This document shows, piece by piece, positions 51,229 through 59,898 of a DNA stretch of 64,000 bases. The position numbers were made by a program, and so were the translations under genes. The stretch comes from Pseudomonas congelans (GTDB taxonomy: Bacteria; Pseudomonadota; Gammaproteobacteria; Pseudomonadales; Pseudomonadaceae). The notes beneath the pieces are model-generated. The model worked only from the letters and a program-made list of their open reading frames with translations. It had not been told where the DNA came from and did not search any database. Location of the stretch: assembly GCF_900103225.1 (NCBI RefSeq), contig NZ_FNJH01000004.1, forward strand, positions 483,967 to 547,966, written 5' to 3'. Position 1 is the stretch's first letter. Each line of letters opens with the position of its first letter.

Positions 51229-53304
51229 ATGAGCGAGCTTTCCAGGGTCTCGGTCACGGCGCTCAAGGGTGTCGGCGAAGCGATGGCAGAAAAGCTGGCC
51301 AAGGTCGGGCTGGAAACCCTGCAGGACGTGCTGTTCCATCTGCCGCTGCGTTATCAGGACCGCACGCGCATCGTACCGATCGGTGCGTTGCGTCCTGGTC
51401 AGGATGCCGTTATCGAAGGCGTGGTCAGCGGTGCCGATGTGGTGATGGGCAAGCGTCGCAGCCTGCTGGTACGGCTGGGCGACGGCACCGGGGTCGTCAG
51501 CCTGCGCTTCTATCACTTCAGCAATGCCCAGAAAGAAAGCATGAAGCGTGGCACGCACCTGCGTTGCTTCGGCGAAGCGCGTCCCGGAGCTTCCGGACTG
51601 GAAATTTATCACCCGGAATATCGGGCGATTACCGGTGATGAGCCCGCGCCCGTCGAACAGACCCTCACGCCGATCTATCCGACGACCGAAGGCCTGACCC
51701 AACAGCGTCTGCGCCAGCTGTGCCAGCAGAGCCTGGCGATGCTCGGCCCCAAAAGCCTGCCGGACTGGCTGCCTGAAGAGCTGGCCCGCGATTATCAGCT
51801 GGCCCCGCTGGATGACGCGATCCGCTACCTGCATCACCCACCAGCCGATGCCGACGTGGAGGAGCTGGCCCTCGGGCATCACTGGGCGCAACACCGGCTG
51901 GCTTTCGAAGAACTGCTGACCCACCAGCTTTCCCAGCAGCGCCTGCGCGAAAGCCTGCGTTCACAGCGCGCACCGGCATTGCCCGTTGCGAAAAAACTGC
52001 CGAAACAGTTTCTCGCCAACCTTGGCTTTGCCCCCACCGGCGCGCAGCAGCGTGTCGGCAAGGAAGTGGCCTATGACCTGAGCCAGCCTGAGCCGATGCT
52101 GCGGCTGATTCAGGGCGATGTGGGCTCGGGCAAGACCGTGGTTGCCGCGCTGGCTGCCTTGCAAGCGCTGGAAGCGGGTTATCAAGTGGCGCTGATGGCG
52201 CCCACCGAGATTCTCGCCGAGCAGCACTACATCAACTTTCAGCGCTGGCTCGAGCCCTTGGGCGTGGGTGTGGCATGGCTGGCGGGCAAGCTCAAAGGCA
52301 AGGCACGCGTCGCGTCTCTGGAGCAGATCGCCAGCGGCACACCCATGGTGGTCGGCACCCATGCGCTGTTTCAGGACGAAGTGCAGTTCAAGAACCTGGC
52401 GCTGGTGATCATCGACGAGCAGCACCGCTTCGGCGTTCAGCAACGCCTGGCGCTGCGCAAAAAGGGCGTTGGCGGTCTGATGTGCCCGCATCAGTTGATC
52501 ATGACCGCTACACCGATCCCGCGCACGCTGGCCATGAGTGCCTACGCCGACCTGGACACTTCGATCCTCGACGAACTGCCACCCGGGCGGACGCCGGTCA
52601 ATACCGTGCTGGTTGCCGACAGCCGCCGCCTGGAAGTCGTGGAGCGGGTGCGCGCCGCCTGCGCAGAAGGTCGCCAGGCTTACTGGGTATGCACGCTGAT
52701 CGAGGAATCCGAAGAGCTGACCTGCAAGGCTGCCGAAACCACTTACGAAGAATTGAGCAGTGCGCTGGGTGACGTGCGCGTCGGGCTGATTCACGGGCGC
52801 ATGAAGCCCGCAGAAAAAGCCGCGATCATGGCCGAGTTCAAGCAGGGTGCGCTGCAATTGCTGGTGGCAACGACGGTCATCGAAGTCGGTGTCGACGTGC
52901 CGAACTCCAGCCTGATGATCATCGAGAACCCCGAACGTCTTGGCCTGGCGCAATTGCACCAGTTGCGCGGCCGCGTCGGGCGCGGCAGCGCAGTGAGCCA
53001 TTGTGTGCTGCTCTACCATCCGCCTCTTTCACAGATCGGACGGCAGCGGCTGGGCATCATGCGCGAAACCAACGATGGTTTCGTCATCGCCGAAAAAGAC
53101 CTCGAACTGCGTGGCCCCGGTGAAATGCTCGGTACCCGACAAACGGGCCTTCTGCAATTCAAGGTCGCCGATCTGATGCGCGACGCAGACCTGCTACCGG
53201 CCGTACGCGACGCGGCTCAGGCCCTGCTGGAGCGCTGGCCGCAACACGTCAGCCCGCTACTCGACAGGTGGCTGCGTCATGGCCAGCAGTATGGCCAGGT
53301 GTGA
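51229..53304 (+). CDS. recG: ATP-dependent DNA helicase RecG
   Basis: 691 residues. Wedge/OB region at the start (LPLRYQDRTRIVPIGALRPG), then superfamily 2 helicase motifs: Walker A GDVGSGKTV (K302), DEQH box IIDEQHRFGVQQR (~396), motif III MTATPIPRTLAM, and motif VI HQLRGRVGRG. It drives branch migration and remodels stalled forks. It is co-transcribed with oxyR, judging by the 11-base gap. Confidence 0.97.
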   Translation: MSELSRVSVTALKGVGEAMAEKLAKVGLETLQDVLFHLPLRYQDRTRIVPIGALRPGQDAVIEGVVSGADVVMGKRRSLLVRLGDGTGVVSLRFYHFSNAQKESMKRGTHLRCFGEARPGASGLEIYHPEYRAITGDEPAPVEQTLTPIYPTTEGLTQQRLRQLCQQSLAMLGPKSLPDWLPEELARDYQLAPLDDAIRYLHHPPADADVEELALGHHWAQHRLAFEELLTHQLSQQRLRESLRSQRAPALPVAKKLPKQFLANLGFAPTGAQQRVGKEVAYDLSQPEPMLRLIQGDVGSGKTVVAALAALQALEAGYQVALMAPTEILAEQHYINFQRWLEPLGVGVAWLAGKLKGKARVASLEQIASGTPMVVGTHALFQDEVQFKNLALVIIDEQHRFGVQQRLALRKKGVGGLMCPHQLIMTATPIPRTLAMSAYADLDTSILDELPPGRTPVNTVLVADSRRLEVVERVRAACAEGRQAYWVCTLIEESEELTCKAAETTYEELSSALGDVRVGLIHGRMKPAEKAAIMAEFKQGALQLLVATTVIEVGVDVPNSSLMIIENPERLGLAQLHQLRGRVGRGSAVSHCVLLYHPPLSQIGRQRLGIMRETNDGFVIAEKDLELRGPGEMLGTRQTGLLQFKVADLMRDADLLPAVRDAAQALLERWPQHVSPLLDRWLRHGQQYGQV

Positions 53305-53390
53305 TTCAGACTACGCTTTGTAAACCGCGTGCGACCCAAATCGAATAACGTGGTTATACTTCAGAAAATGTAGGAATTTGGACATAGCTC

Positions 53391-54788
53391 ATGACAGAAG
53401 TCGCTCACGTCAATGATCCGCACCATGCGCCGTCGGTAATCCGGCAGTTGCTTGAAAAATTGGCTATCAGCTACAACGAAGTCGTGGACGAAAAAAACCT
53501 CCCTCCAGCGCGCAAGGTGCAGGCTGTGCTGGTCGAGGATGCTGTCGGTGCGTTGCTTATCCTGTTTCCGCAAAGCCAGTTGCTCGACCTCTCCCGCATC
53601 ACCGAGCTGACCGGCCGCCAACTGACCGCAGTGCCGCACGAGCGACTGGAACGCATGCTGACCAAGCACAACCTGCGCGTACTGCCAGGTCTTCCGGCGC
53701 TGACCAGCTCACCCTGCCTTTACGACGAACGCCTGCTTCAGGAGCCAACCTTGTTGGTGGGTTCGGGTGAACCCGGTGTTCTGCTGGAAATCAGCAGCGA
53801 GGACTTCAAGGGCATGCTGAGCAAGGCCAGTGCGGCGCACTTCGGTCAGTCGGTGGCGGCGATCCGGCCGAACCTCGATCGTCCTGACGACGATCCTGCA
53901 GAAATCACCCAGGCCATGCATGCCTTCACGGCGCGCCGCATCCAGCAGCGTCTGGAAGCGACTCTGGAGATTCCGCCGCTGGCTGGCACTGCGCAGAAAA
54001 TCATCAAACTGCGCGTCGACCCCGATGCAACCATCGATGACATCACCGGCGTCGTCGAAACCGATCCTGCGCTGGCCGCTCAGGTCGTCAGCTGGGCCGC
54101 TTCGCCGTATTACGCGTCGACCGGCAAGATTCGTTCGGTCGAAGACGCAATCGTCCGTGTACTGGGCTTTGATCTGGTGATCAATCTGGCGCTGGGCCTC
54201 GCACTGGGCAAAACCCTGAGCCTGCCCAAGGATCAGCCACAACAGACCACGCCATACTGGCAGCAATCGATTTACACCGCCGCCGTCATCGAAGGCCTGA
54301 CCCGCGCCATTCCGCGCGCCAGCCGGCCGGAAGGTGGCCTGAGCTACCTCGCCGGTTTGCTGCACAACTTCGGTTACCTGCTGCTGGCACACGTGTTTCC
54401 ACCGCACTTCACCCTGATTTGCCGTCAGCTGGAAGTGAACCCGCATTTGCACCACAGCTTTATCGAGCAGCATCTGCTGGGCATCAGCCGCGAGCAGATC
54501 GGGGCCTGGCTGATGCGCTATTGGGACATGCCGGATGAGCTCGCCATCGCATTGCGCTTCCAGCACGACCCGCACTACAAGGGTGAGCATCACGTCTATG
54601 CCAACCTGGTCTATCTGGCGGTGCGCCTGCTGCGAGCCAACGGTATTGGCTCAGGTCCCGAACAGGATATCCCGGACGAATTGTTCGAACGCCTGGGCCT
54701 GACTCGCGACAAGGCCAACGAATCGGTGAAAAAAGTGCTCGAGGCAGAAGTGCTGCTGCGCGAACTGGCGTCGCAGTTCAGCAAGTAA
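53391..54788 (+). CDS. two-domain protein: YbaK/ProX-like deacylase-type domain plus HDOD
   Basis: 465 residues. Residues ~10-160 (VIRQLLEKLAISYNEVVDEK and onwards) resemble the YbaK/aminoacyl-tRNA deacylase fold. Residues ~185-385 are an HDOD domain (EIPPLAGTAQKIIKLRVDPD, the VVETDPALAAQVVSWA segment, and LSYLAGLLHNFGYLLLAHVF with HNFG in place of HD), as in regulators linked to second-messenger signalling. The role is unknown. It lies 86 bases after recG, and its transcript probably stands alone. Confidence 0.78.
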   Translation: MTEVAHVNDPHHAPSVIRQLLEKLAISYNEVVDEKNLPPARKVQAVLVEDAVGALLILFPQSQLLDLSRITELTGRQLTAVPHERLERMLTKHNLRVLPGLPALTSSPCLYDERLLQEPTLLVGSGEPGVLLEISSEDFKGMLSKASAAHFGQSVAAIRPNLDRPDDDPAEITQAMHAFTARRIQQRLEATLEIPPLAGTAQKIIKLRVDPDATIDDITGVVETDPALAAQVVSWAASPYYASTGKIRSVEDAIVRVLGFDLVINLALGLALGKTLSLPKDQPQQTTPYWQQSIYTAAVIEGLTRAIPRASRPEGGLSYLAGLLHNFGYLLLAHVFPPHFTLICRQLEVNPHLHHSFIEQHLLGISREQIGAWLMRYWDMPDELAIALRFQHDPHYKGEHHVYANLVYLAVRLLRANGIGSGPEQDIPDELFERLGLTRDKANESVKKVLEAEVLLRELASQFSK

Positions 54789-54850
54789 CCTACGGATCCA
54801 GTACGCGAATAGTGCCTACGGCTCCCGCCCAGGCACTGTCCCCTCAAACC

Positions 54851-55252
54851 TCAGAAGGGCTCGCCTTCAACCCCTGGCAGGTGCTCATCAAGACGCAGCC
54901 AGGGAAGCCGGTTCTCTATCCAGATGTGTCGAGAGGGCGCGGCCAGCTCCGGTCGGTCAAGCGTCGCAATGGTGACGTCGATGTCGTCCGGGCTGTTGCG
55001 CGTGAACAACGCCAGGTGAGCGCCGCACTTGCCGCAGAAATAGCGCACGCAACTGGGTGAGGAGTCATACGTGCAAGGGCTGCCGGTCAGCCACTTGAAC
55101 GAAGCCAGCGGCACGCTTATCCAGGTCACGACCGTCGCACCCGAAGTGCGTCGGCAGATCGAACAGTGGCAATGAGCGATGTCGCGCAACGGCGCATCGA
55201 ACTGGTAACGCAGCCCGCCGCAATGGCAGCCACCCGAGTGTATCTCGCTCAT
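54851..55252 (-). CDS. GFA-family (glutathione-dependent formaldehyde-activating-like) zinc protein
   Basis: 133 residues with the GFA metal cysteines: GGCHCGGLRYQFDA, AHCHCSICRRTSGATV and YFCGKCGAHLALF. The fold holds zinc ions and some members speed formation of S-hydroxymethylglutathione. Most paralogues, including this one, have no known substrate. It is convergent with the HDOD gene. Confidence 0.87.
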   Translation of the reverse strand: MSEIHSGGCHCGGLRYQFDAPLRDIAHCHCSICRRTSGATVVTWISVPLASFKWLTGSPCTYDSSPSCVRYFCGKCGAHLALFTRNSPDDIDVTIATLDRPELAAPSRHIWIENRLPWLRLDEHLPGVEGEPF

Positions 55253-55548
55253 CCGTGCCTCTCCTGTGCATGCCTATAACCCCTTTGACAATAAAATTCC
55301 CGCAACTGGCGAATGAAAGGTCGGTGAAAGCTTGGACAATTAGCATCAGCCCACTTCCGGCAAAAAGACCGGTTAGCCAGGAACGGACTCCAAGGTGTTT
55401 CAGGCCCAATTAACAACAATAATGGTGATTCCGATGCTTGCTGACTTCTCGTTCCACACTCTCCTTGCGCCCCCACTCCACGTACCGATCTGCTGAGCTG
55501 ATTCGTTCATTTCGCGTTCTGTAGCCGTATTACGTCTGGAGTATTCCC

Positions 55549-56856
55549 ATGCTGACTTTCCTTGGCTTTGCCATGGTTATTGCGTTCATGTACCTGATCA
55601 TGAGCAAGCGCCTGACTGCGCTGATCGCCCTGATCCTGGTGCCGATCATCTTCGCCCTGTTCGGTGGCTTCGCGTCGCAGATCGGCCCGATGATGCTGGC
55701 AGGTATCACCAAGCTGGCGCCGACCGGCGTGATGCTGATGTTCGCCATTCTGTACTTTGCGCTGATGATCGACTCCGGTCTGTTCGACCCAGCCGTGCGC
55801 AAGATCCTGAAAATGGTCAAGGGCGACCCGATGCGCATTTCGGTCGGTACCGCCGTGCTGGCGCTGGTGGTGTCCCTCGACGGTGACGGCGCCACCACCT
55901 ACATGATCTGCGTTGCCGCCATGCTGCCGCTGTACAGCCGCATCGGCATGAGCCCGCGCATCATGGCCGGCCTGATCATTCTGGCCGGCGGCGTGATGAA
56001 CATGACCCCTTGGGGCGGCCCGACCGCTCGTGCGGCAAGTGCCCTGCACGTCGATGCCTCCGACATCTTCGTACCGATGATCCCCGCCATGCTGGCAGGT
56101 GTGATTGCGATCCTGGCGATTGCCTACTTCTACGGCAAACGCGAGCGTGCCCGTCTGGGTGAACTGCACCTGCAGGGTGATGAAGTCGACCACAGCGAAA
56201 TCAGCGTCTCACAATTTCCTGACGCGCGCCGTCCAAAGCTGATCTGGTTCAACGCTGCCCTGACCCTGACCCTGATGGTCGCCCTGATCATGGGCCTGCT
56301 GCCACTGCCGGTCCTGTTCATGATCGCGTTCAGTATCGCGATGATCATCAACTACCCGAACCTGCAGGACCAGAAGGACCGCGTATCGGCCCACGCCGGT
56401 AGCGTGCTGGCGGTGGTCGGCCTGATCTTCGCTGCGGGTATCTTCACCGGCATCCTGTCCGGCACCGGCATGGTCGACGCGATGTCGAAAAGCCTGCTGG
56501 CAGTGATCCCGGATGCGCTGGGCCCGTACCTCGCCGTGATCACCGCGCTGGTGAGCATGCCGTTCACCTTCTTCATGTCCAACGACGCGTTCTACTACGG
56601 CGTACTGCCAGTGCTGTCCGAAGCCGCTGCCCACTACGGCATCAGCCCGGTGGAAATGGCCCGCGCCTCGATCGTCGGTCAGCCGGTCCACCTGCTCAGC
56701 CCGCTGGTGCCTTCGACCTACCTGCTGGTGGCTCTGGCCGGTATCGAGTTCGGTGACCACCAGCGCTTCACCCTGAAATGGGCGATTCTGGTGTGCATGT
56801 GCATCCTGGTTGCCGCGCTGCTGATGGGTATCTTCCCGTTCTATAGCAGCATGTAA
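55549..56856 (+). CDS. CitMHS-family metal-citrate/H+ symporter
   Basis: 435 residues with about 12 membrane helices. SLDGDGATTYMICVAAMLPL, GGVMNMTPWGGPTARAASAL and FFMSNDAFYYGVLPVLSEA are typical CitMHS segments. It takes up citrate, probably as a divalent-metal complex. The 296 bases upstream (55253-55548) contain no gene that I can see. A likely target for carbon-source control (see crc), but no site is evident. Confidence 0.9.
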   Translation: MLTFLGFAMVIAFMYLIMSKRLTALIALILVPIIFALFGGFASQIGPMMLAGITKLAPTGVMLMFAILYFALMIDSGLFDPAVRKILKMVKGDPMRISVGTAVLALVVSLDGDGATTYMICVAAMLPLYSRIGMSPRIMAGLIILAGGVMNMTPWGGPTARAASALHVDASDIFVPMIPAMLAGVIAILAIAYFYGKRERARLGELHLQGDEVDHSEISVSQFPDARRPKLIWFNAALTLTLMVALIMGLLPLPVLFMIAFSIAMIINYPNLQDQKDRVSAHAGSVLAVVGLIFAAGIFTGILSGTGMVDAMSKSLLAVIPDALGPYLAVITALVSMPFTFFMSNDAFYYGVLPVLSEAAAHYGISPVEMARASIVGQPVHLLSPLVPSTYLLVALAGIEFGDHQRFTLKWAILVCMCILVAALLMGIFPFYSSM

Positions 56857-56878
56857 GCTTCTTTAGCGGCCCACAAGG

Positions 56879-56913
56879 CTCGCCGTCGACTTGATCGTTG
56901 ACGGCGAGTTTTT
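56879..56913. terminator. rho-independent terminator after CitMHS gene
   Basis: CTCGCCGTC, loop GACTTGATCGTT, GACGGCGAG then TTTTT. It is the terminator for the symporter and, on the other strand, may help to end comM. Confidence 0.85.
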
Positions 56914-56926
56914 GCGTTTGCGGCCA

Positions 56927-58420
56927 TCAATTGGTTGAAGGCCGATACTGCAAGGCTTCGGCCAGATGGCTACGGTTGATCGCGTCCACCTGCTCCAGAT
57001 CCGCCAAAGTCCGCGCCACCTTCAGCAATCGATGCGCCGAGCGTAACGACAGGGTCAGACGCTCGCACGCCGTCTCCAGCCAGCTTTCATCGACACTGGA
57101 CAGCGCGCAGTACTCGCGCAGCCCCGGCAGATCGAGAAACGCATTGGCGCAGCCCTGACGACGTTGCTGGCGGTCTCTCGCCTCAGCGACCACGGCTGCG
57201 GCACTGGCAGTGTTTTCACTGGTGGTCGGGTCCGGGTTGAGGGCGGTGGCTTCGCGGGCGACGGTCAGGTGCAGGTCGATCCGGTCCAGCAGCGGCCCGG
57301 ACAACTTGTTGCGATAGCGCTGCACCTGCTCGGTGGAACATCGGCAGCGCCCGGTCGGCTCACCTAGATAGCCACAGGGGCACGGGTTCATCGCCGCCAC
57401 CAACTGGAACCTCGCCGGAAAGCGCACTCGATCCCGCGCCCGGGAAATCACGATATGCCCGGACTCCAGCGGCTCACGCAAAACCTCCAGCACGCGGCGA
57501 TCGAACTCCGGCAGTTCATCAAGGAATAGAACGCCGTGATGCGCCAACGTGATCTCGCCAGGTTGCGGACGACTGCCACCGCCCACCAACGCCGGCCCGG
57601 ACGCCGAGTGATGCGGCTGGCGAAACGGCCGCTGCGGCCAACTGGTCAGCGGCACCTGGCTGGCGACAGACTGAATCGCCGCCACTTCAAGCGCTTCGTG
57701 CTCGTCCAGCGGCGGCAACAAACCCGGCAGGCGGCTGGCAAGCAGCGTCTTGCCGGTGCCGGGCGGCCCGCTGAACAGCAGGTTATGCGCCCCGGCAGCG
57801 GCAATCACCAGCGCACGTTTTGCGGCGGTCTGGCCCTGTACTTCGCTGAGGTCCGGATACGGCTTGGGCTGATGCAGCAAACCGCCGGACTGATACGGCG
57901 CAATCACCGTGCGCCCGTTGAAATGCGCGACCAGCTCCAGCAAGTGGCTCACCGCAATCACCCGCAGCCCCGACGCCAGGCACGCTTCCTCAGCGTTAAC
58001 CGCCGGGATGATCAGCGTCCGCTCCGCCGCACGCGCCGCCAGCGCAGCGGGCAGCACCCCCTGAATCGGCCGAATCGCCCCCGATAACGCCAGCTCGCCC
58101 AGGCACTCAACATCCTGCAACGCCACCAGCGGCACCTGTCCGCTGGCGGCCAGCAAACCCAGCGCAATCGCCAGATCGAACCGCCCGCCATCCTTGGGCA
58201 AATCAGCCGGCGCAAGATTGAGCGTGATCCGCCGCGCCGGAAAATCCAGCCCGGAATTGAGAATCGCACTGCGCACCCGGTCTTTGCTTTCCTTGACCGC
58301 CCCCTCCGGCAACCCCACCAGCGTCAGGGCCGGCAGGCCGTTGGCCAGATGCGCTTCAACAGTAACCGCCGGGGCTTCCACCCCGACCTGGGCACGACTA
58401 TGGACGATAGCCAGCGACAT
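56927..58420 (-). CDS. comM: YifB/ComM family Mg-chelatase-like AAA+ protein
   Basis: 497 residues, intact. The N-terminal Lon-S5-like domain starts MSLAIVHSRAQVGVEAPAVT. Walker A GPPGTGKT is at 218-225, and HNLLFSGPPGTGKTLLASRL and HGVLFLDELPEFDRRVLEVL show the AAA+ core. The C-terminal part has cysteines (NPCPCGYLGEPTGRCRCS). ComM is a helicase that promotes branch migration in natural transformation, and comM is a known landing site for genomic islands in other bacteria. The first 270 bases of this gene plus about 60 upstream bases are repeated at 59257-59587. Confidence 0.94.
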   Translation of the reverse strand: MSLAIVHSRAQVGVEAPAVTVEAHLANGLPALTLVGLPEGAVKESKDRVRSAILNSGLDFPARRITLNLAPADLPKDGGRFDLAIALGLLAASGQVPLVALQDVECLGELALSGAIRPIQGVLPAALAARAAERTLIIPAVNAEEACLASGLRVIAVSHLLELVAHFNGRTVIAPYQSGGLLHQPKPYPDLSEVQGQTAAKRALVIAAAGAHNLLFSGPPGTGKTLLASRLPGLLPPLDEHEALEVAAIQSVASQVPLTSWPQRPFRQPHHSASGPALVGGGSRPQPGEITLAHHGVLFLDELPEFDRRVLEVLREPLESGHIVISRARDRVRFPARFQLVAAMNPCPCGYLGEPTGRCRCSTEQVQRYRNKLSGPLLDRIDLHLTVAREATALNPDPTTSENTASAAAVVAEARDRQQRRQGCANAFLDLPGLREYCALSSVDESWLETACERLTLSLRSAHRLLKVARTLADLEQVDAINRSHLAEALQYRPSTN

Positions 58421-58482
58421 GGATCATTCCTTGATATGAGCGATGGGCGGTTATGGTGCTTTATTTGCGGGGTGGGGGTGAG
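58151..58482. repeat. direct repeat A: comM 5' part and upstream region
   Basis: First arm of a direct repeat covering the first 270 coding bases of comM and 62 upstream bases. It aligns to 59257-59587 with about 22 differences and one single-base gap over ~332 positions by eye, about 93 percent identical. Confidence 0.9.
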
Positions 58483-58598
58483 GGAGGAATGGATACAGGG
58501 TGTAAGTGGGGCGAGAAAGACGGATATATGTTTTGGTTACGTAGAAATGCCATAAATATTGCTTTAAATGCTGAAACACACCGAGCAGGAGCATTGAT

Positions 58599-59141
58599 AT
58601 GAGCATCCGCCTTGCCCTTCCCGAGGACTCGTTGCAGATAGCGACGATTCATCTGGAGTCATGGAGAAGTGCCTATGAGGGCATCATTCCCTCTGCCTAT
58701 ATCAATCGGATAACGCTTGAGGCGAGGCTGTCCCACTGGACCAAGGAGATCGCTTCGGGCGAATTGGACCTGTACGTCAAAGTCGACAGGTTAGACCGGG
58801 TCTTGGGCTGGATGGCCACGGGGGCTGACAGGGAACATCCCGAAGACCGCGGCGTCGCGGAAGTACAGGCCATTTATGTCAGCCCAATGCACACACGCCA
58901 AGGCATTGGGCGAGAGCTGTTCGACCATGTGATGCCTCTCTTTCAATCCGCTGGTCGCACCAGAGTTGTCGTCTGGGTGCTGGAGAGCAATGCCCCTGCC
59001 ATCGATTTCTACCATCAGCGAGGGTTCGCAAAAGAGCCGATCAAAACCAGGACGAGCGAACGAGACAATGCCAGGTTGGTCGAGATCAAACTTGAACAGC
59101 TCATCACGACACCGCCCTCAACGGTGCCCTGCTCACCTTAG
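58599..59141 (+). CDS. GNAT-family N-acetyltransferase
   Basis: 180 residues, start MSIRLALPEDSLQIATIHLE at ATG 58599 with AGGAGC 9 bases upstream. The acetyl-CoA site is VSPMHTRQGIGRELFDHVMP (Q-G-I-G in the R/Q-x-x-G-x-G/A position), and the C-terminal AIDFYHQRGFAKE is the standard end of the fold. Resembles streptothricin/phosphinothricin- and RimI-type acetyltransferases, but the substrate is unknown. It lies between the two copies of the comM 5' region and is probably cargo or a remnant of the event that created them. Confidence 0.85.
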   Translation: MSIRLALPEDSLQIATIHLESWRSAYEGIIPSAYINRITLEARLSHWTKEIASGELDLYVKVDRLDRVLGWMATGADREHPEDRGVAEVQAIYVSPMHTRQGIGRELFDHVMPLFQSAGRTRVVVWVLESNAPAIDFYHQRGFAKEPIKTRTSERDNARLVEIKLEQLITTPPSTVPCSP

Positions 59142-59256
59142 TCAGGCCTGCCCCCCAATAAGCACCCCCGTAGGCCACACCATAATCTGGCTCACATCCG
59201 CCCCATCCCGGCTACTCGATCGCATAAACAAGCGCCCGGGCGATCGCATCCGGCTC

Positions 59257-59525
59257 CAGCAAACCCAGCGCAATAGCAAGATCGAACCGTCCGCCATTCC
59301 TGGTAAATAAGCCGTGGCAAGGTTGAGCGTGATCCGCCGCGCCGGAAAATCCAGCCCGGAATTGAGGATGGCACTGCGCACCCGGTCCTTGCCTTCCTTG
59401 ACCGCCCCCTCCGGCAACCCCGCCAGCGTCAGGGCCGGCAGGCCGTTGGCCAGATGCGCTTCAACAGTAACCGCCGGGGCTTTCACCCCGACCTGAGCAC
59501 GACTATGGACGATAGCCAGCGACAT
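59257..59525 (-). pseudogene. truncated second copy of comM 5' end
   Basis: Starts MSLAIVHSRAQVGVKAPAVT at the ATG 59523-59525 and matches comM for about 73 codons. A single-base deletion near 59305 then shifts the frame (the family LPKDGGRFDLAIALGLLA becomes LPGMADGSILLLRWVC), and homology stops at 59257. The open frame runs on to 59142 but that tail is unrelated sequence. It cannot make a ComM protein. Confidence 0.9.
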
Positions 59526-59587
59526 GGATCATTCCTTGATATGAGCGATGGGCGGGTATCGTGCTTTATTTGCGGAATGGGGGTGAG
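59257..59587. repeat. direct repeat B: second copy of comM 5' region
   Basis: Second arm of the repeat described at 58151-58482, in the same orientation, 1105-1106 bases downstream. The upstream segment includes the same GGATCATTCCTTGATATGAG sequence before the start codon. Confidence 0.9.
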
Positions 59588-59732
59588 TGGGTTCGACAGA
59601 CACGATACTTACTCAGCTAAAGGCTGCATACAAAACATAGGTGCGCAAACTTCTGCACACCCGATGGCCGGGGCTTAACGAGCCAGGCTCTATATTCAAA
59701 GCGATGCAGCACACATGCATGAGTCCGCGCAG

Positions 59733-59752
59733 GTGCGCAGACGTTTGCGCAC
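59733..59752. promoter_or_regulatory. inverted repeat, possible operator upstream of the T6SS effector gene
   Basis: GTGCGCA-GACGTT-TGCGCAC is a perfect 7-bp inverted repeat with a 6-base spacer, 147 bases before the effector start. Half-sites GTGCGCA at 59641 and TGCGCA at 59881 flank it in an AT-rich stretch (59588-59898) that otherwise holds no gene. A dimeric regulator could bind there. Not a terminator, as no T-run follows. Confidence 0.35.
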
Positions 59753-59898
59753 TATTTCACGTTTATTTACTCGGTATCTTTGCTTTAAATCTCTATCTAT
59801 TTGTTTTTTATGGATAAAGAGACAGTCGGCACATATCTTGGAATGCATCTCTGCATACAGCGGGCGATATCGACCGTTTCTGCGCAGAGATTCCATGC

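Noticed and set aside
59142..59525. Reading the comM fragment as a separate 127-residue gene
   Set aside because: It matches comM for only ~73 codons and then frameshifts into unrelated sequence, so it is a pseudogene fragment.
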